From: Nitrospirota bacterium
GTDB lineage: Bacteria > Nitrospirota > Nitrospiria > JACQBW01
DNA: 64,000 nt
Direction: 5' to 3'
Assembly: GCA_016194305.1 (NCBI GenBank)
Contig: JACQBW010000005.1
Span: forward strand, 1 to 64,000
The position numbers were made by a program, and so were the translations under genes. The notes under the pieces were generated by a model that saw only the letters and a list, made by a program, of their open reading frames with translations, was not told where the DNA came from and searched no databases. Numbering within the stretch: position 1 is the stretch's first letter; each line of letters starts with the position of its first letter. Of the stretch, positions 18,019 through 26,202 are shown one piece after another.

Positions 18019-18996
18019 ATGCCTTTTGCGATGCGAGTATACGAGACCGGCGGCCCTGAAAAAATGATTTGGGAAGAAACTGGTGATCAGATCAAACCTG
18101 GCTCCAGAGACGTTCTCATCAGAAACCGGGCCATTGGTGTCAATTATCTGGATACCTATTTTCGCAACGGATTGTACCCGGCCCCACTTCCTTTCGTTCC
18201 CGGTGCGGAAGGAGCCGGCGTCGTGGAAAAGATCGGTGCCGAGGTAAAAGATTTCAAAGTGGGTGACCGGGTGGCTTACGCGGAGGGGCTGGGCTCCTAT
18301 TCGGAATTGATCGTTCGCCCCGCGTCACGACTCCTCAAGATTCCGAATCATATCGACGATCGGACCGCAGCGGCCATTCTGCTCAAGGGAATGACGGCGG
18401 AATATTTGATTCGGCGCACTTACCCCGTGAAGAAAGGGGAAACGATTTTGGTCCATGCCGCCGCAGGCGGGGTGGGCCAGCTCCTCTGCCAGTGGGCTTC
18501 GCACCTGGGGGCAATCGTGATTGGAACGGTGGGGAGCGACGAAAAAGCAAAGGTGGCATTTCATTCGAAATGTGCCCATGTCATTGTCTCGGCGAAGGAA
18601 AAAGTCTCCGTCCGGGTTCGTGAAATCACGCGAGGTGAGGGCGTCTCCGTCGTCTATGACGGAATTGGGAAAGACACTTTTGCGGATTCTCTCGACTGCC
18701 TTGCTCCGCGCGGACTTATGGTGAGCTATGGAAACGCTTCCGGTGCGGTTCCTCCGTTTCAGATTATCACGCTCTCTCAAAAGGGATCGCTTTATCTCAC
18801 CCGGCCCACACTCATGACTTATGTCGCCAAACGAACGGAACTTGAAAAGAGCGCAGGAGATCTGTTCAGAGCCGTCGAAGTTGGGATCGTCAAGGTCTCA
18901 ATCCATCAGACCTATCCCCTGCGCGAAGCGGTACAAGCCCACAGAGACCTCGAAGCCCGAAAAACAACCGGTTCCATCCTGCTCCTGCCGGGGTAA
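18019..18996 (+). CDS. Quinone oxidoreductase (zeta-crystallin type, NADPH)
   Basis: This zinc-free medium-chain dehydrogenase of 325 residues has an N-terminal GroES-like domain (VNYLDTYFRNGLYPAPLPFVPG.EGAG) and the NADPH-binding VHAAAGGVGQLLCQWA. The 2-hydroxy tail RDLEARKTTGSILL is typical of QorA. It reduces quinones by one electron or alkenals. I selected the ATG at 18019 because CGGAG lies before it; an upstream in-frame ATG would add 14 residues unlike the family. The gene follows the CPBP protease in the same direction. Confidence 0.9.
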   Translation: MPFAMRVYETGGPEKMIWEETGDQIKPGSRDVLIRNRAIGVNYLDTYFRNGLYPAPLPFVPGAEGAGVVEKIGAEVKDFKVGDRVAYAEGLGSYSELIVRPASRLLKIPNHIDDRTAAAILLKGMTAEYLIRRTYPVKKGETILVHAAAGGVGQLLCQWASHLGAIVIGTVGSDEKAKVAFHSKCAHVIVSAKEKVSVRVREITRGEGVSVVYDGIGKDTFADSLDCLAPRGLMVSYGNASGAVPPFQIITLSQKGSLYLTRPTLMTYVAKRTELEKSAGDLFRAVEVGIVKVSIHQTYPLREAVQAHRDLEARKTTGSILLLPG

Positions 18997-19214
18997 CCTA
19001 ACGGCTGTTTATCACTGACAATCCGTGTCTATGAACAATCCGAATCCTGGTTCAATCAGTAGGTATTCCTTCTTTCAATCAGATGCTTTTAAATTTAGAT
19101 TCATTTTACCTCTTTATTATTTTTTCTCGCATTTATCAAATCAAAAACCTATAATGCCTGAATTGGTGACTAAAATGGATGGAAATCAGATTTTCTACTT
19201 AAGAGGAGATTTAG

Positions 19215-19940
19215 ATGATCATAAAGGCAATGAGGAACATTCTATCGGGCGCACTATTATCAGGGTTGGTCGTAATCATGGGATGCGCAAGTTCACTGCA
19301 GACCCTAAAAAACGTCAAACAGGGAGAATCAATTGCCGGATCCCAAAACGGACTTTTGGTGGGCGCATTTTTGTTACGTCAGGGTGAAAAGACGGTCACT
19401 CTTACCGGCGCTCAGGGGTCAGGAGAAACGTTTCAGATCAAGAATATCGCGACGGGTCAGACCTATTCCCATAAAATCGAAGGGACGGCGGATGTAAAAG
19501 ATATAGATGGGTATGATTTTCGTTTGCCGTTAACCGCCGGTCAATATAGTTTGCTTTCCTTGACCGCAACAGGCGTCAATGTCAATGAAACCACAATGTC
19601 AAAGGCTTCTCCCTGGCTTATGAACATTCTCACTCTTCCCCTGGGCGTCGTGTCAGTGCCAGGCAATTCGTCAATTAATCTTCCAACACCCTTTTCAAGT
19701 TTTGAGATCAAACCTCGCGAAGTGACTTATATTGGAACTTTGATTATTGAAATTCCAGACCCGCTCCCGAATGGTCGTTTTAGACCACAATATAAAGTTC
19801 TTAATGAAGAAACTCAGACCACTGCAGAATTGAGAACTCGTATTCCAGGAATCGAAAAAGTAGTCACTGCACTGGTTGCCGTTCAATTGCCGGCACAGAC
19901 TCCTGGAGCCATTCCAGATTCGAACCCAAAAACTAAATAG
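19215..19940 (+). CDS. Putative lipoprotein of unknown function
   Basis: This 241-residue protein has a signal peptide ending in the lipobox VIMGC with the lipidated Cys at residue 24. The rest is predicted to be beta-rich (KTVTLTGAQGSGETFQIKNI, YDFRLPLTAGQYSLLSL, PFSSFEIKPREVTYIGTLIIEI), with an IgG-like or carboxypeptidase-regulatory feel. I do not recognise a family. AGAGGAG lies seven bases before the ATG. TATAAT at 19150-19155 could be the -10 element, though no good -35 accompanies it. The small membrane protein gene follows after eight bases and is probably co-transcribed. Confidence 0.72.
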   Translation: MIIKAMRNILSGALLSGLVVIMGCASSLQTLKNVKQGESIAGSQNGLLVGAFLLRQGEKTVTLTGAQGSGETFQIKNIATGQTYSHKIEGTADVKDIDGYDFRLPLTAGQYSLLSLTATGVNVNETTMSKASPWLMNILTLPLGVVSVPGNSSINLPTPFSSFEIKPREVTYIGTLIIEIPDPLPNGRFRPQYKVLNEETQTTAELRTRIPGIEKVVTALVAVQLPAQTPGAIPDSNPKTK

Positions 19941-19948
19941 GATAGTTA

Positions 19949-20365
19949 TTGGGCAAAACCATGATTAATTTCTTCATCAACTTTATGGCGGCCTTCTATG
20001 GACTCATCGGTGTTTTTTCGCTTATTCCCTTTCTTCTTTTCAGTTTCTTCCTGTCTTTCAGCCTTGTTGAATCCTCTCAGGTGAATGAGCAGATCTATTT
20101 GATCCTCGTTTTAGGCGGGATCTCCTCATTGGGCATTTCAATCATCTTTCTGGTTTACCGATTGAATGATTTAGGACGAAAACTGATGATTGTCTTTAGC
20201 GTTGCGATTCTATCCCTATTGCTCGGTCTCATATGGCGGGGAAAGATCGGTTCCAGGGTCTTAACCCATTACAACACGATAGGTCTGGAAGTCTTTATTC
20301 TAGTCTTTGGTGGCGTGACTTTATTTCTTTTCCATCCCAAGGTTAGACAATTCTTTACGGGTTAA
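19949..20365 (+). CDS. Small hypothetical inner-membrane protein
   Basis: The 138-residue sequence consists almost entirely of four hydrophobic helices (FFINFMAAFYGLIGVFSLIPF, LILVLGGISSLGISIIFLVY, LMIVFSVAILSLLLGLIW, GLEVFILVFGGVTLFLF). I recognise no family. A TTG at 19949 has AGGA six bases upstream; an ATG at 19961 is the alternative start. It follows the lipoprotein gene by eight bases, and its 3' end overlaps the convergent gene on the other strand by 11 bases. Confidence 0.65.
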   Translation: MGKTMINFFINFMAAFYGLIGVFSLIPFLLFSFFLSFSLVESSQVNEQIYLILVLGGISSLGISIIFLVYRLNDLGRKLMIVFSVAILSLLLGLIWRGKIGSRVLTHYNTIGLEVFILVFGGVTLFLFHPKVRQFFTG

Positions 20366-20690
20366 AATAGGGAGAGGTCATGACAGGATTTCGATCCATG
20401 GCAATGACCTTTCCTTTTTTTATGGTGATCACCGTGATGTGAGGATCCTCCTGATCGGGATAGGGGATGTAAGTAAGTTCTCGCACGACAGAATAAGTAT
20501 CGTCATTTTCTTTTTCAATACGGACTTCGATCTCCCTATCCGGCGGTCCTGCGCGAGCCAAAACCTCCCCTTCTGACGTCCCAATTTCCAACATGCGATA
20601 GGCGTCGAAGTCCATCATGCCGGCCGACGCTTGAAGCGATATCAGACTGAACATCACCATCACGGTAAATATCAGTTTTGTCATTCCCAT
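20355..20690 (-). CDS. Small secreted protein, DUF2845/SmpA-like
   Basis: This 111-residue protein has a signal peptide (LIFTVMVMFSLISLQASA) and a short domain beginning FDAYRMLEIGTSEGEVLARAGPPD. The pattern of a helix, then G-x-x-x-x-E-V-L-x-x-x-G-x-P-D, is the BLIP/SmpA-OmlA-like fold also seen in DUF2845 proteins. Two beta strands follow (YSVVRELTYIPYP, ITVITIKKGKVIAM). Such proteins are periplasmic or outer-membrane associated. Either of two close ATG codons (20690, 20684) may start it; neither has a clear ribosome-binding site. Confidence 0.68.
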   Translation of the reverse strand: MGMTKLIFTVMVMFSLISLQASAGMMDFDAYRMLEIGTSEGEVLARAGPPDREIEVRIEKENDDTYSVVRELTYIPYPDQEDPHITVITIKKGKVIAMDRNPVMTSPYFNP

Positions 20691-20893
20691 AAACGTCTAG
20701 TCCGGTGTCATTTCCACTGACTTGCTCCCCCAGTTAAGCACCGGTTTCTAGAAAAAGTTGCTTGTTCCTATCCAGATTCTTGAAAAGAAATGGCGAGACC
20801 CATCAATTTTCAAACAGATTTGCGTTTCGATATCTAATTTGAATTCCTTTAAATGCAAGCAATCCACTTACAACCGAATTTGGGACGGAATAC

Positions 20894-21370
20894 TTATTTG
20901 CCCGATTTCCACATTCTGGCATCAAAATAAAAGGGTTTGGGTTCGGAAAACTTTATTTTGCGAAAATCCGGGTGAGCGGGATTGAGGAGATAATTGACTT
21001 CTTCAGGAATTAATACGGAAGGCACTTGAAGCAGGACCGTTTCCTTCTGTTCTGCCCAGCGCGTCCCCATATCTTTCGTAGTATCCGGAGCCGGGAATTC
21101 TTGCCAATTCGGCGGAAGGGATTCCCGTTCAATTTTCTTGATCGTGACATCTTCGGAAATGCGCGCCGAGATAGAAAAATATTTTTGGTTAAATGGGACA
21201 ATACTGCTGATGTGTACAAAAACTTCAAGGGAAGCGAGAGCCAGCGAACCACCCAGATAGATTAAAGGGATTCCTTTATGGTTCCATCGACCCCCGTAAA
21301 GACGGGATCCCTCGCCTGTCAAGGCCTCGACTCGCTGAGACGCCTGAATAATTCTCCAGGCCAAGATCAA
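20894..21370 (-). CDS. RES-domain toxin (NAD+ phosphorylase family)
   Basis: This protein carries the RES domain: WRIIQASQRVEALTGEG followed by S-R-L-Y-G-G-R-W-N-H-K-G-I-P and L-I-Y-L-G-G-S-L-A-L-A-S-L-E-V, with the conserved Arg, Glu and Ser. RES toxins degrade cellular NAD+. The open frame extends far upstream into the antitoxin gene, but the true start is probably the TTG at 21370, which overlaps the antitoxin stop as TTGA. That gives 158 residues beginning M-I-L-A-W-R-I-I, exactly where the RES domain begins. It pairs with the Xre/DUF2384 antitoxin upstream. Confidence 0.85.
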   Translation of the reverse strand: MILAWRIIQASQRVEALTGEGSRLYGGRWNHKGIPLIYLGGSLALASLEVFVHISSIVPFNQKYFSISARISEDVTIKKIERESLPPNWQEFPAPDTTKDMGTRWAEQKETVLLQVPSVLIPEEVNYLLNPAHPDFRKIKFSEPKPFYFDARMWKSGK

Positions 21371-21816
21371 GCAAAGACACCATGCTCGATTCGACCCAGG
21401 AGATCCTTCACTTCCTGTGATCCTGCTTCGGTAGAAATAAGATCCAGAGGAAGCCGGTGATTGAGCCCCATCTGCGGAGAATGAAGCCATTTTTTCGCCT
21501 GATCTATTCCACCCAGAACTTCGGAGGCCATCGCATAAATCCTGGCAAGGCGGTATAGACGATCACTGGTCACCGGGTCTAATTTTGCCGGCTTTCTTTC
21601 AGTCTTCCTGGACCGCATAAGCGTTTTGGTGCTGACACCGAGGCTTTTCGAAAGCTCCAGATCACTGAGGCCGAGTAATTTCTTGAAGTAATTCAGCACA
21701 GAAGCGGAAAATCCCTCCTTGATGATTTTGTCGAGATCCAATCCGGTACGAATTGCCCTTCCGAGGAGTTTCTTTCCTCCGAGAATGTTCATCGTTTCTT
21801 CTGTCAGTTCAAACAT
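21367..21816 (-). CDS. Xre/MbcA/ParS-type (DUF2384) antitoxin
   Basis: This 149-residue protein has an Xre-like helix-turn-helix (FKKLLGLSDLELSKSLGVSTKTLMRS) and then the DUF2384 toxin-binding domain (RLYRLARIYAMASEVLGGIDQAKKWLHSPQMGLNHRLPLDLI, ending LLGRIEHGVFA). These are the standard partners of RES toxins. The gene ends in the TTGA overlap with the toxin start. The promoter directly upstream contains a palindromic operator in its spacer, which fits negative autoregulation. Together the two genes form a complete RES-Xre module. Confidence 0.9.
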   Translation of the reverse strand: MFELTEETMNILGGKKLLGRAIRTGLDLDKIIKEGFSASVLNYFKKLLGLSDLELSKSLGVSTKTLMRSRKTERKPAKLDPVTSDRLYRLARIYAMASEVLGGIDQAKKWLHSPQMGLNHRLPLDLISTEAGSQEVKDLLGRIEHGVFA

Positions 21817-21840
21817 TTGAATTCCATTACATTTATCCTA

Positions 21841-21869
21841 ATGATACAGGACAATTGTCCCATTGTCAA
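21841..21869 (-). promoter_or_regulatory. Promoter with palindromic operator of the RES-Xre module
   Basis: On the reverse strand TTGACA (21864-21869) and TATCAT (21841-21846) are 17 bases apart. The spacer contains the perfect 12-bp palindrome GGACAATTGTCC (21849-21860). The layout is the same as that of the MazF-type module near position 719, though the palindromes differ in sequence, as expected for independent autorepressors. Confidence 0.72.
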
Positions 21870-21903
21870 ATCGGGAGAAGTGATAGAAGAAATGTTCAAG
21901 GGA

Positions 21904-24900
21904 TCAAGCTTCCCGGTTCGAGGGAGATAACTTTCTCCCTTCTTTCCATTTTTCAAGTTTCTCCAGACCTTCTTCAAAATAAAGATAGATGACCGGGGTG
22001 ATATACAGGGTCACCAATTGAGAGACCAGGAGCCCACCCACCACGGCCATACCGAGGGGCCGCCGCACTTCAGATCCTGCACCAAATCCGATGGCGATCG
22101 GAAGCGTCCCCATCAAGGCGGCCAGCGTCGTCATCATGATCGGCCTAAACCGGACCAGGCACCCCTGATAGATTGCATCGTGCGCTTTCTTACCTTCATT
22201 TCTTTGCGCGTGAAGGGCAAAATCTATCATCATAATCGCGTTCTTCTTGACAATACCGAGCAACATCAAAAGTCCGACAAACCCGAGAATATTGAGCTCC
22301 AGATGAAAAAGAGTCAATGTTAATAAAGCACCAAAGGCCGCGGAAGGGAGGCCTGCCAGAATGGTGATCGGATGAACAAAGCTCTCGTACAGAATCCCCA
22401 GAACAATATAAATCACACCGATTGCCAAAAACAGGAGGAGAGAAAATCCCTGAAACGAAGACTGGAAAGCCTGTGCAACCCCTTGAAAGCTCCCGGTTAG
22501 CGTGACGGGAACATTCATTTCCCGAGCCGCAGATTGAACCTCTGAAACCGCGTCGCTCAGAGAAACGCCGGGTTGAAGGTTAAAGGAGATGGTCACTGAC
22601 GGGAGCTGTCCCAGATGCGCAACGGAAAGTGGACCTACAGACCGGTTCAACCGGGCTACCGCATTTAACGGGATTAACTGTCCGGTGGACGATCGAATGT
22701 AAAGGAGCGATAGCGCGTTGGGATCCAACTGATACCGGGACTCCAGCTCCATGATGACCCAGTACTGGTCCGAAGGGGTGTAAATTGTCGAAACCTGCCG
22801 GGACCCGTATGCGTTGTAAAGGGTTGTTTCAATCTGATCCGCCGTCACGCCCAATGAAGAGGCCTTATCCCTGTTGATATCCACCATAATCTGCGGTGTG
22901 GTTATTTCCAGATCGCTGTTCACATCCTGAAATCCGGGCAATGTTCTCAATTTGGCTTCAAGCAGAGGCGCCCAATGGTAGAGTTCCCTCAAATCCACAT
23001 CTTGAAGGGTGTACTGGTAAAGGCTCTTGGTCAACTGGCCTCCGATCCGAATCATCGGAAGGTTTTGGGGAAATGCCCTGATCCCGGGGACTGTTGAAAG
23101 TTTTACCCGCAGTTCCTGTATCACTTTATCGACATCCGGTCTTTCGGAACGGGGCTTCAACCGCATGAAAATACGTCCCGTGTTGCCCGTAACATTCGGT
23201 CCTCCCGCTCCGACAGCGGACATGAAGGACTCCACATAGGGATCGTCCTGAACGATTTTGGCAAGCGCCTGCTGATGCGTCTTCATCGATTCAAACGAGA
23301 TATCCTGGGCGCCTTGGGTAAAGGCAAAGATCATCCCGGTATCTCCGTTCGGAATAAACCCTTTGGGTATGTTGTTGAAAAGATAGATGGAAGCGACAAA
23401 CAAGCCTGTAAAGAGGATCATCACGGCCGGGCGATGTTTCAATGCAAACTGGAGGGTCCGGTCATAGAGCCTGAGCCACCCTTCAAAAAATCGTTCGGAA
23501 AGTATGTAGAGCGCCCCATGTTTTTCCTCATGATGATTCCTGAAAACTCTGGAACAGAGCATCGGCGTCAGGGTCAGTGAAACAATACCCGATACCACGA
23601 TCGCCGTAATAATGGTCACGGAGAATTCATGGAGCAATCTTCCTAAAATCCCCTGCATAAAAAGAACCGGGATAAAAACGGCGGCCAGAGAAATGGTCAT
23701 GGAAAGTATCGTAAACCCGATCTCCCTGGAGCCGGTCAGCGACGCCGTCATGATATCCTCCCCTTTTTCCAGGTGTCGGACGATATTTTCTAGCATCACA
23801 ATGGCGTCATCGACCACAAAACCGACGCAGAGCGTCAGGGCCATGAGTGAGAGATTGTCAATGCTGTAGCCGAGGAGATAGAGAATCGCGAATGTCCCCA
23901 TCAGGGAAATGGGAAGCGCGAGACTCGGAATGACGGTCGCGGAAATCTTACGAAGAAAGAGAAAGATCACCATCACGACCAACGCAATCGCCAGGAGTAA
24001 CGAGAATTTCACATCTTTGATCGAATCCATAATGGACACCGACCGGTCATAAAGAATTTCAAATCTGACCGATGCCGGCATCTGGCTACGGAAATCGGGC
24101 AATAGTTTCTTGATCGCCTCTGCCACCTGAACGGTATTGGTACCGGGCTGGCGTTGAATCGCCAGCACAATGGCCCGCGTATCCTTGTACCAGCTTGCGA
24201 TTTTATCGTTCTGGACGCTGTCGATCACCCGGCCCACTTCCTCCAGCCGGATCGGCGATCCGTTTCGATAGGCTACAATCAGTTTGCGGTATGCCGCGGC
24301 GTTGGTCAGCTGTCCCGTCGCCTGGATCGAAAATGCCTGATGATGACCATAGAGCGTCCCGGTCGGAATATTGACATTGCCTCCGCTGATTGCGGTCGCC
24401 ACTTCGTCAATACCGATTCCGCGAGAGGCCAGCGCATTGGGATCAAGCTGGGCTCGTACCGCATATTTTTGGGAACCAAATACCTGAACCTGGGCCACCC
24501 CTTCAATCGTTGATATCCGCTGGGCAATCATATTCTGGGCATAGCTGTCGATTTGGGAGAGTGGAAGATAGGGAGAACTCAATGCAAGAAAAAGAATCGG
24601 CTGATCTGCCGGGTTTACTTTTTGATAAGTCGGCGGTACCGGCATTCCGACCGGAAGGTTTTTCTGCGAGGCAACAATCGCTGACTGAATATCCTGAGCG
24701 GCGGCGTCGATATTCCGGTCGAGCGCAAATTGAACGGTGATCTGGGTCATTCCGATCGCATTGAGCGAATTCATGGAATCGATTCCGGCGATCGTGGAGA
24801 ATTGCTTTTCGAGAGGCGTCGCCACCGATGAGGCCATCGTCTCGGCACTTGCGCCGGGTAGGTTGGCGGAAACCAGAATGGTTGGAAAATCGACGTTGGG

Positions 24901-25011
24901 AAGTTCGCTGACCGGCAGAGCCCGGTATCCGATGACGCCAAAGAGAAAAATCCCGACCATCAAAAGCGTGGTCATGACCGGACGCCGGATACAAAACTCG
25001 GGAATGGTCAT
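21904..25011 (-). CDS. RND efflux pump inner-membrane transporter (MdtB/MdtC, HAE1 type)
   Basis: This 1035-residue protein is a full-length RND transporter. It begins MTIPEFCIRRPVMTTLLMV, has the usual two six-helix halves each preceded by a large periplasmic loop, and carries the paired proton-relay aspartates in helix 4 (VGFVVDDAIVMLENI). The sequence is closest in character to MdtB/MdtC-like drug and bile-salt exporters rather than to CusA metal pumps, because the Met-rich copper path is not apparent. It overlaps the membrane-fusion gene by four bases (ATGA). No TolC gene is present in the window, so the outer channel must be encoded elsewhere. Confidence 0.94.
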   Translation of the reverse strand: MTIPEFCIRRPVMTTLLMVGIFLFGVIGYRALPVSELPNVDFPTILVSANLPGASAETMASSVATPLEKQFSTIAGIDSMNSLNAIGMTQITVQFALDRNIDAAAQDIQSAIVASQKNLPVGMPVPPTYQKVNPADQPILFLALSSPYLPLSQIDSYAQNMIAQRISTIEGVAQVQVFGSQKYAVRAQLDPNALASRGIGIDEVATAISGGNVNIPTGTLYGHHQAFSIQATGQLTNAAAYRKLIVAYRNGSPIRLEEVGRVIDSVQNDKIASWYKDTRAIVLAIQRQPGTNTVQVAEAIKKLLPDFRSQMPASVRFEILYDRSVSIMDSIKDVKFSLLLAIALVVMVIFLFLRKISATVIPSLALPISLMGTFAILYLLGYSIDNLSLMALTLCVGFVVDDAIVMLENIVRHLEKGEDIMTASLTGSREIGFTILSMTISLAAVFIPVLFMQGILGRLLHEFSVTIITAIVVSGIVSLTLTPMLCSRVFRNHHEEKHGALYILSERFFEGWLRLYDRTLQFALKHRPAVMILFTGLFVASIYLFNNIPKGFIPNGDTGMIFAFTQGAQDISFESMKTHQQALAKIVQDDPYVESFMSAVGAGGPNVTGNTGRIFMRLKPRSERPDVDKVIQELRVKLSTVPGIRAFPQNLPMIRIGGQLTKSLYQYTLQDVDLRELYHWAPLLEAKLRTLPGFQDVNSDLEITTPQIMVDINRDKASSLGVTADQIETTLYNAYGSRQVSTIYTPSDQYWVIMELESRYQLDPNALSLLYIRSSTGQLIPLNAVARLNRSVGPLSVAHLGQLPSVTISFNLQPGVSLSDAVSEVQSAAREMNVPVTLTGSFQGVAQAFQSSFQGFSLLLFLAIGVIYIVLGILYESFVHPITILAGLPSAAFGALLTLTLFHLELNILGFVGLLMLLGIVKKNAIMMIDFALHAQRNEGKKAHDAIYQGCLVRFRPIMMTTLAALMGTLPIAIGFGAGSEVRRPLGMAVVGGLLVSQLVTLYITPVIYLYFEEGLEKLEKWKEGRKLSPSNREA

Positions 25012-26114
25012 TTCTTGACCGTCACTTTGGAACCAGGCACAAGCCTCGATTGACCATCGATAACGACCTCTTCTCCCGGCGCGATCCCTTTTTCAATGAC
25101 ACTCTCTTCTTCCATGACTCTCGAAACGGTCACCGTTCGGGATTCGACCGTTTGATCCGGCTTAACGACAAAAAGGTATTGTCCGAACTGTCCCGTCTGA
25201 ACCGCCTGCGTAGGTACCACCACGGCATCGTCCAAATGAGAAAGGAACAGGTCCACATTCACAAACTGTCCCGGCCACAACGATTTAGTTCCATTTTGAA
25301 ATACTCCTTTGAGCTGGATCGTTCCGGTTTGAAGATCGACCATATTATCGACAAAAACCAGCTCTCCCGTCACCGGACGAGATTCTTTGTCCGTGGGTAA
25401 AGCCTCCACCTTTAGGGGAGCCTTCGACATAAATTTTTTAATTTCGGGCAGATTTTGTCCCGGAACGGAAAAAGAGACAAAAACCGGTCGAACCTGATTG
25501 ATCACGACGAGTGAAACATCATTGGCCTTGACCAGATTCCCTTCATGAACCAAAAGATTTCCTGTCACGCCGTCAATCGGAGACTGGATATAGCAGTACT
25601 CCAGCTGAAGTTTCGCATTTTCGACAGCGGATTCATCCGCCAGTAACGTGGCTTCCTCGGCCTGGGCATTCGCAAAAATCTGATCATACTGTTCCTTGGC
25701 GACATAACCATTGGCAACCAGCTCCTTGTATCGAACCGCTTGCTGTCGGGCGTTCTCCGCCTGCGCTTTGTCCCGGGCCAGATTCGCCTCCATCTGTCTT
25801 AATTGCACTTCAAAGGGCCGGGAGTCGAGTCTGAATAGAAGTTCTCCTTTCGAAACAAATTGCCCTTCTTTAAAATTCACATGGGTTAATGTTCCTCCAA
25901 CCATGGCCTTCACCGTGACGGTGGAATAGGCCTGAACATTTCCAATGGCATGAAGTTTGACAGGAACGCTTTTCTGAACGGCACGGGCTGACATGACCGG
26001 AACCGGAGCGGGAACGATTTTGACCGCACCCTTCGGAGGCGCCGAGCCGGTGGAGGGCGACGAACAGCTGGTCGCCAGTAGAAAGAGGAGAGATAAAAAA
26101 GCATTTATTTTCAT
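25008..26114 (-). CDS. RND efflux periplasmic adaptor (membrane fusion lipoprotein)
   Basis: This 368-residue MdtA/AcrA-type adaptor has a lipobox (LLATSC, Cys 17), a lipoyl-like domain (TVTVKAMVGGTLTHVNFKEGQFVSKGELLFRLD), an alpha-helical hairpin (about residues 105-170, LRQMEANLARDKAQAENARQQ), a second lipoyl half (YCYIQSPIDGVTGNLLVHEGNLV) and beta-barrel and membrane-proximal domains. It links the RND transporter to an outer-membrane channel. The four-base overlap with the transporter gene shows co-translation. About 88 bases separate it from the DUF3443 gene upstream. Confidence 0.93.
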   Translation of the reverse strand: MKINAFLSLLFLLATSCSSPSTGSAPPKGAVKIVPAPVPVMSARAVQKSVPVKLHAIGNVQAYSTVTVKAMVGGTLTHVNFKEGQFVSKGELLFRLDSRPFEVQLRQMEANLARDKAQAENARQQAVRYKELVANGYVAKEQYDQIFANAQAEEATLLADESAVENAKLQLEYCYIQSPIDGVTGNLLVHEGNLVKANDVSLVVINQVRPVFVSFSVPGQNLPEIKKFMSKAPLKVEALPTDKESRPVTGELVFVDNMVDLQTGTIQLKGVFQNGTKSLWPGQFVNVDLFLSHLDDAVVVPTQAVQTGQFGQYLFVVKPDQTVESRTVTVSRVMEEESVIEKGIAPGEEVVIDGQSRLVPGSKVTVKK

Positions 26115-26202
26115 CGTGTTCTCACGGGGATCATTAAAATATCCAATAATTGTCAGGTATGAAGCGCCACTTTGTCAAATATTTTCAGGCCAAATGATTG
26201 AC

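Noticed and set aside
19025-19387. Forward-strand open frame upstream of and overlapping the lipoprotein gene
   Set aside because: It has no ribosome-binding site, odd composition and overlaps the start of a gene with a clear lipobox and Shine-Dalgarno site.
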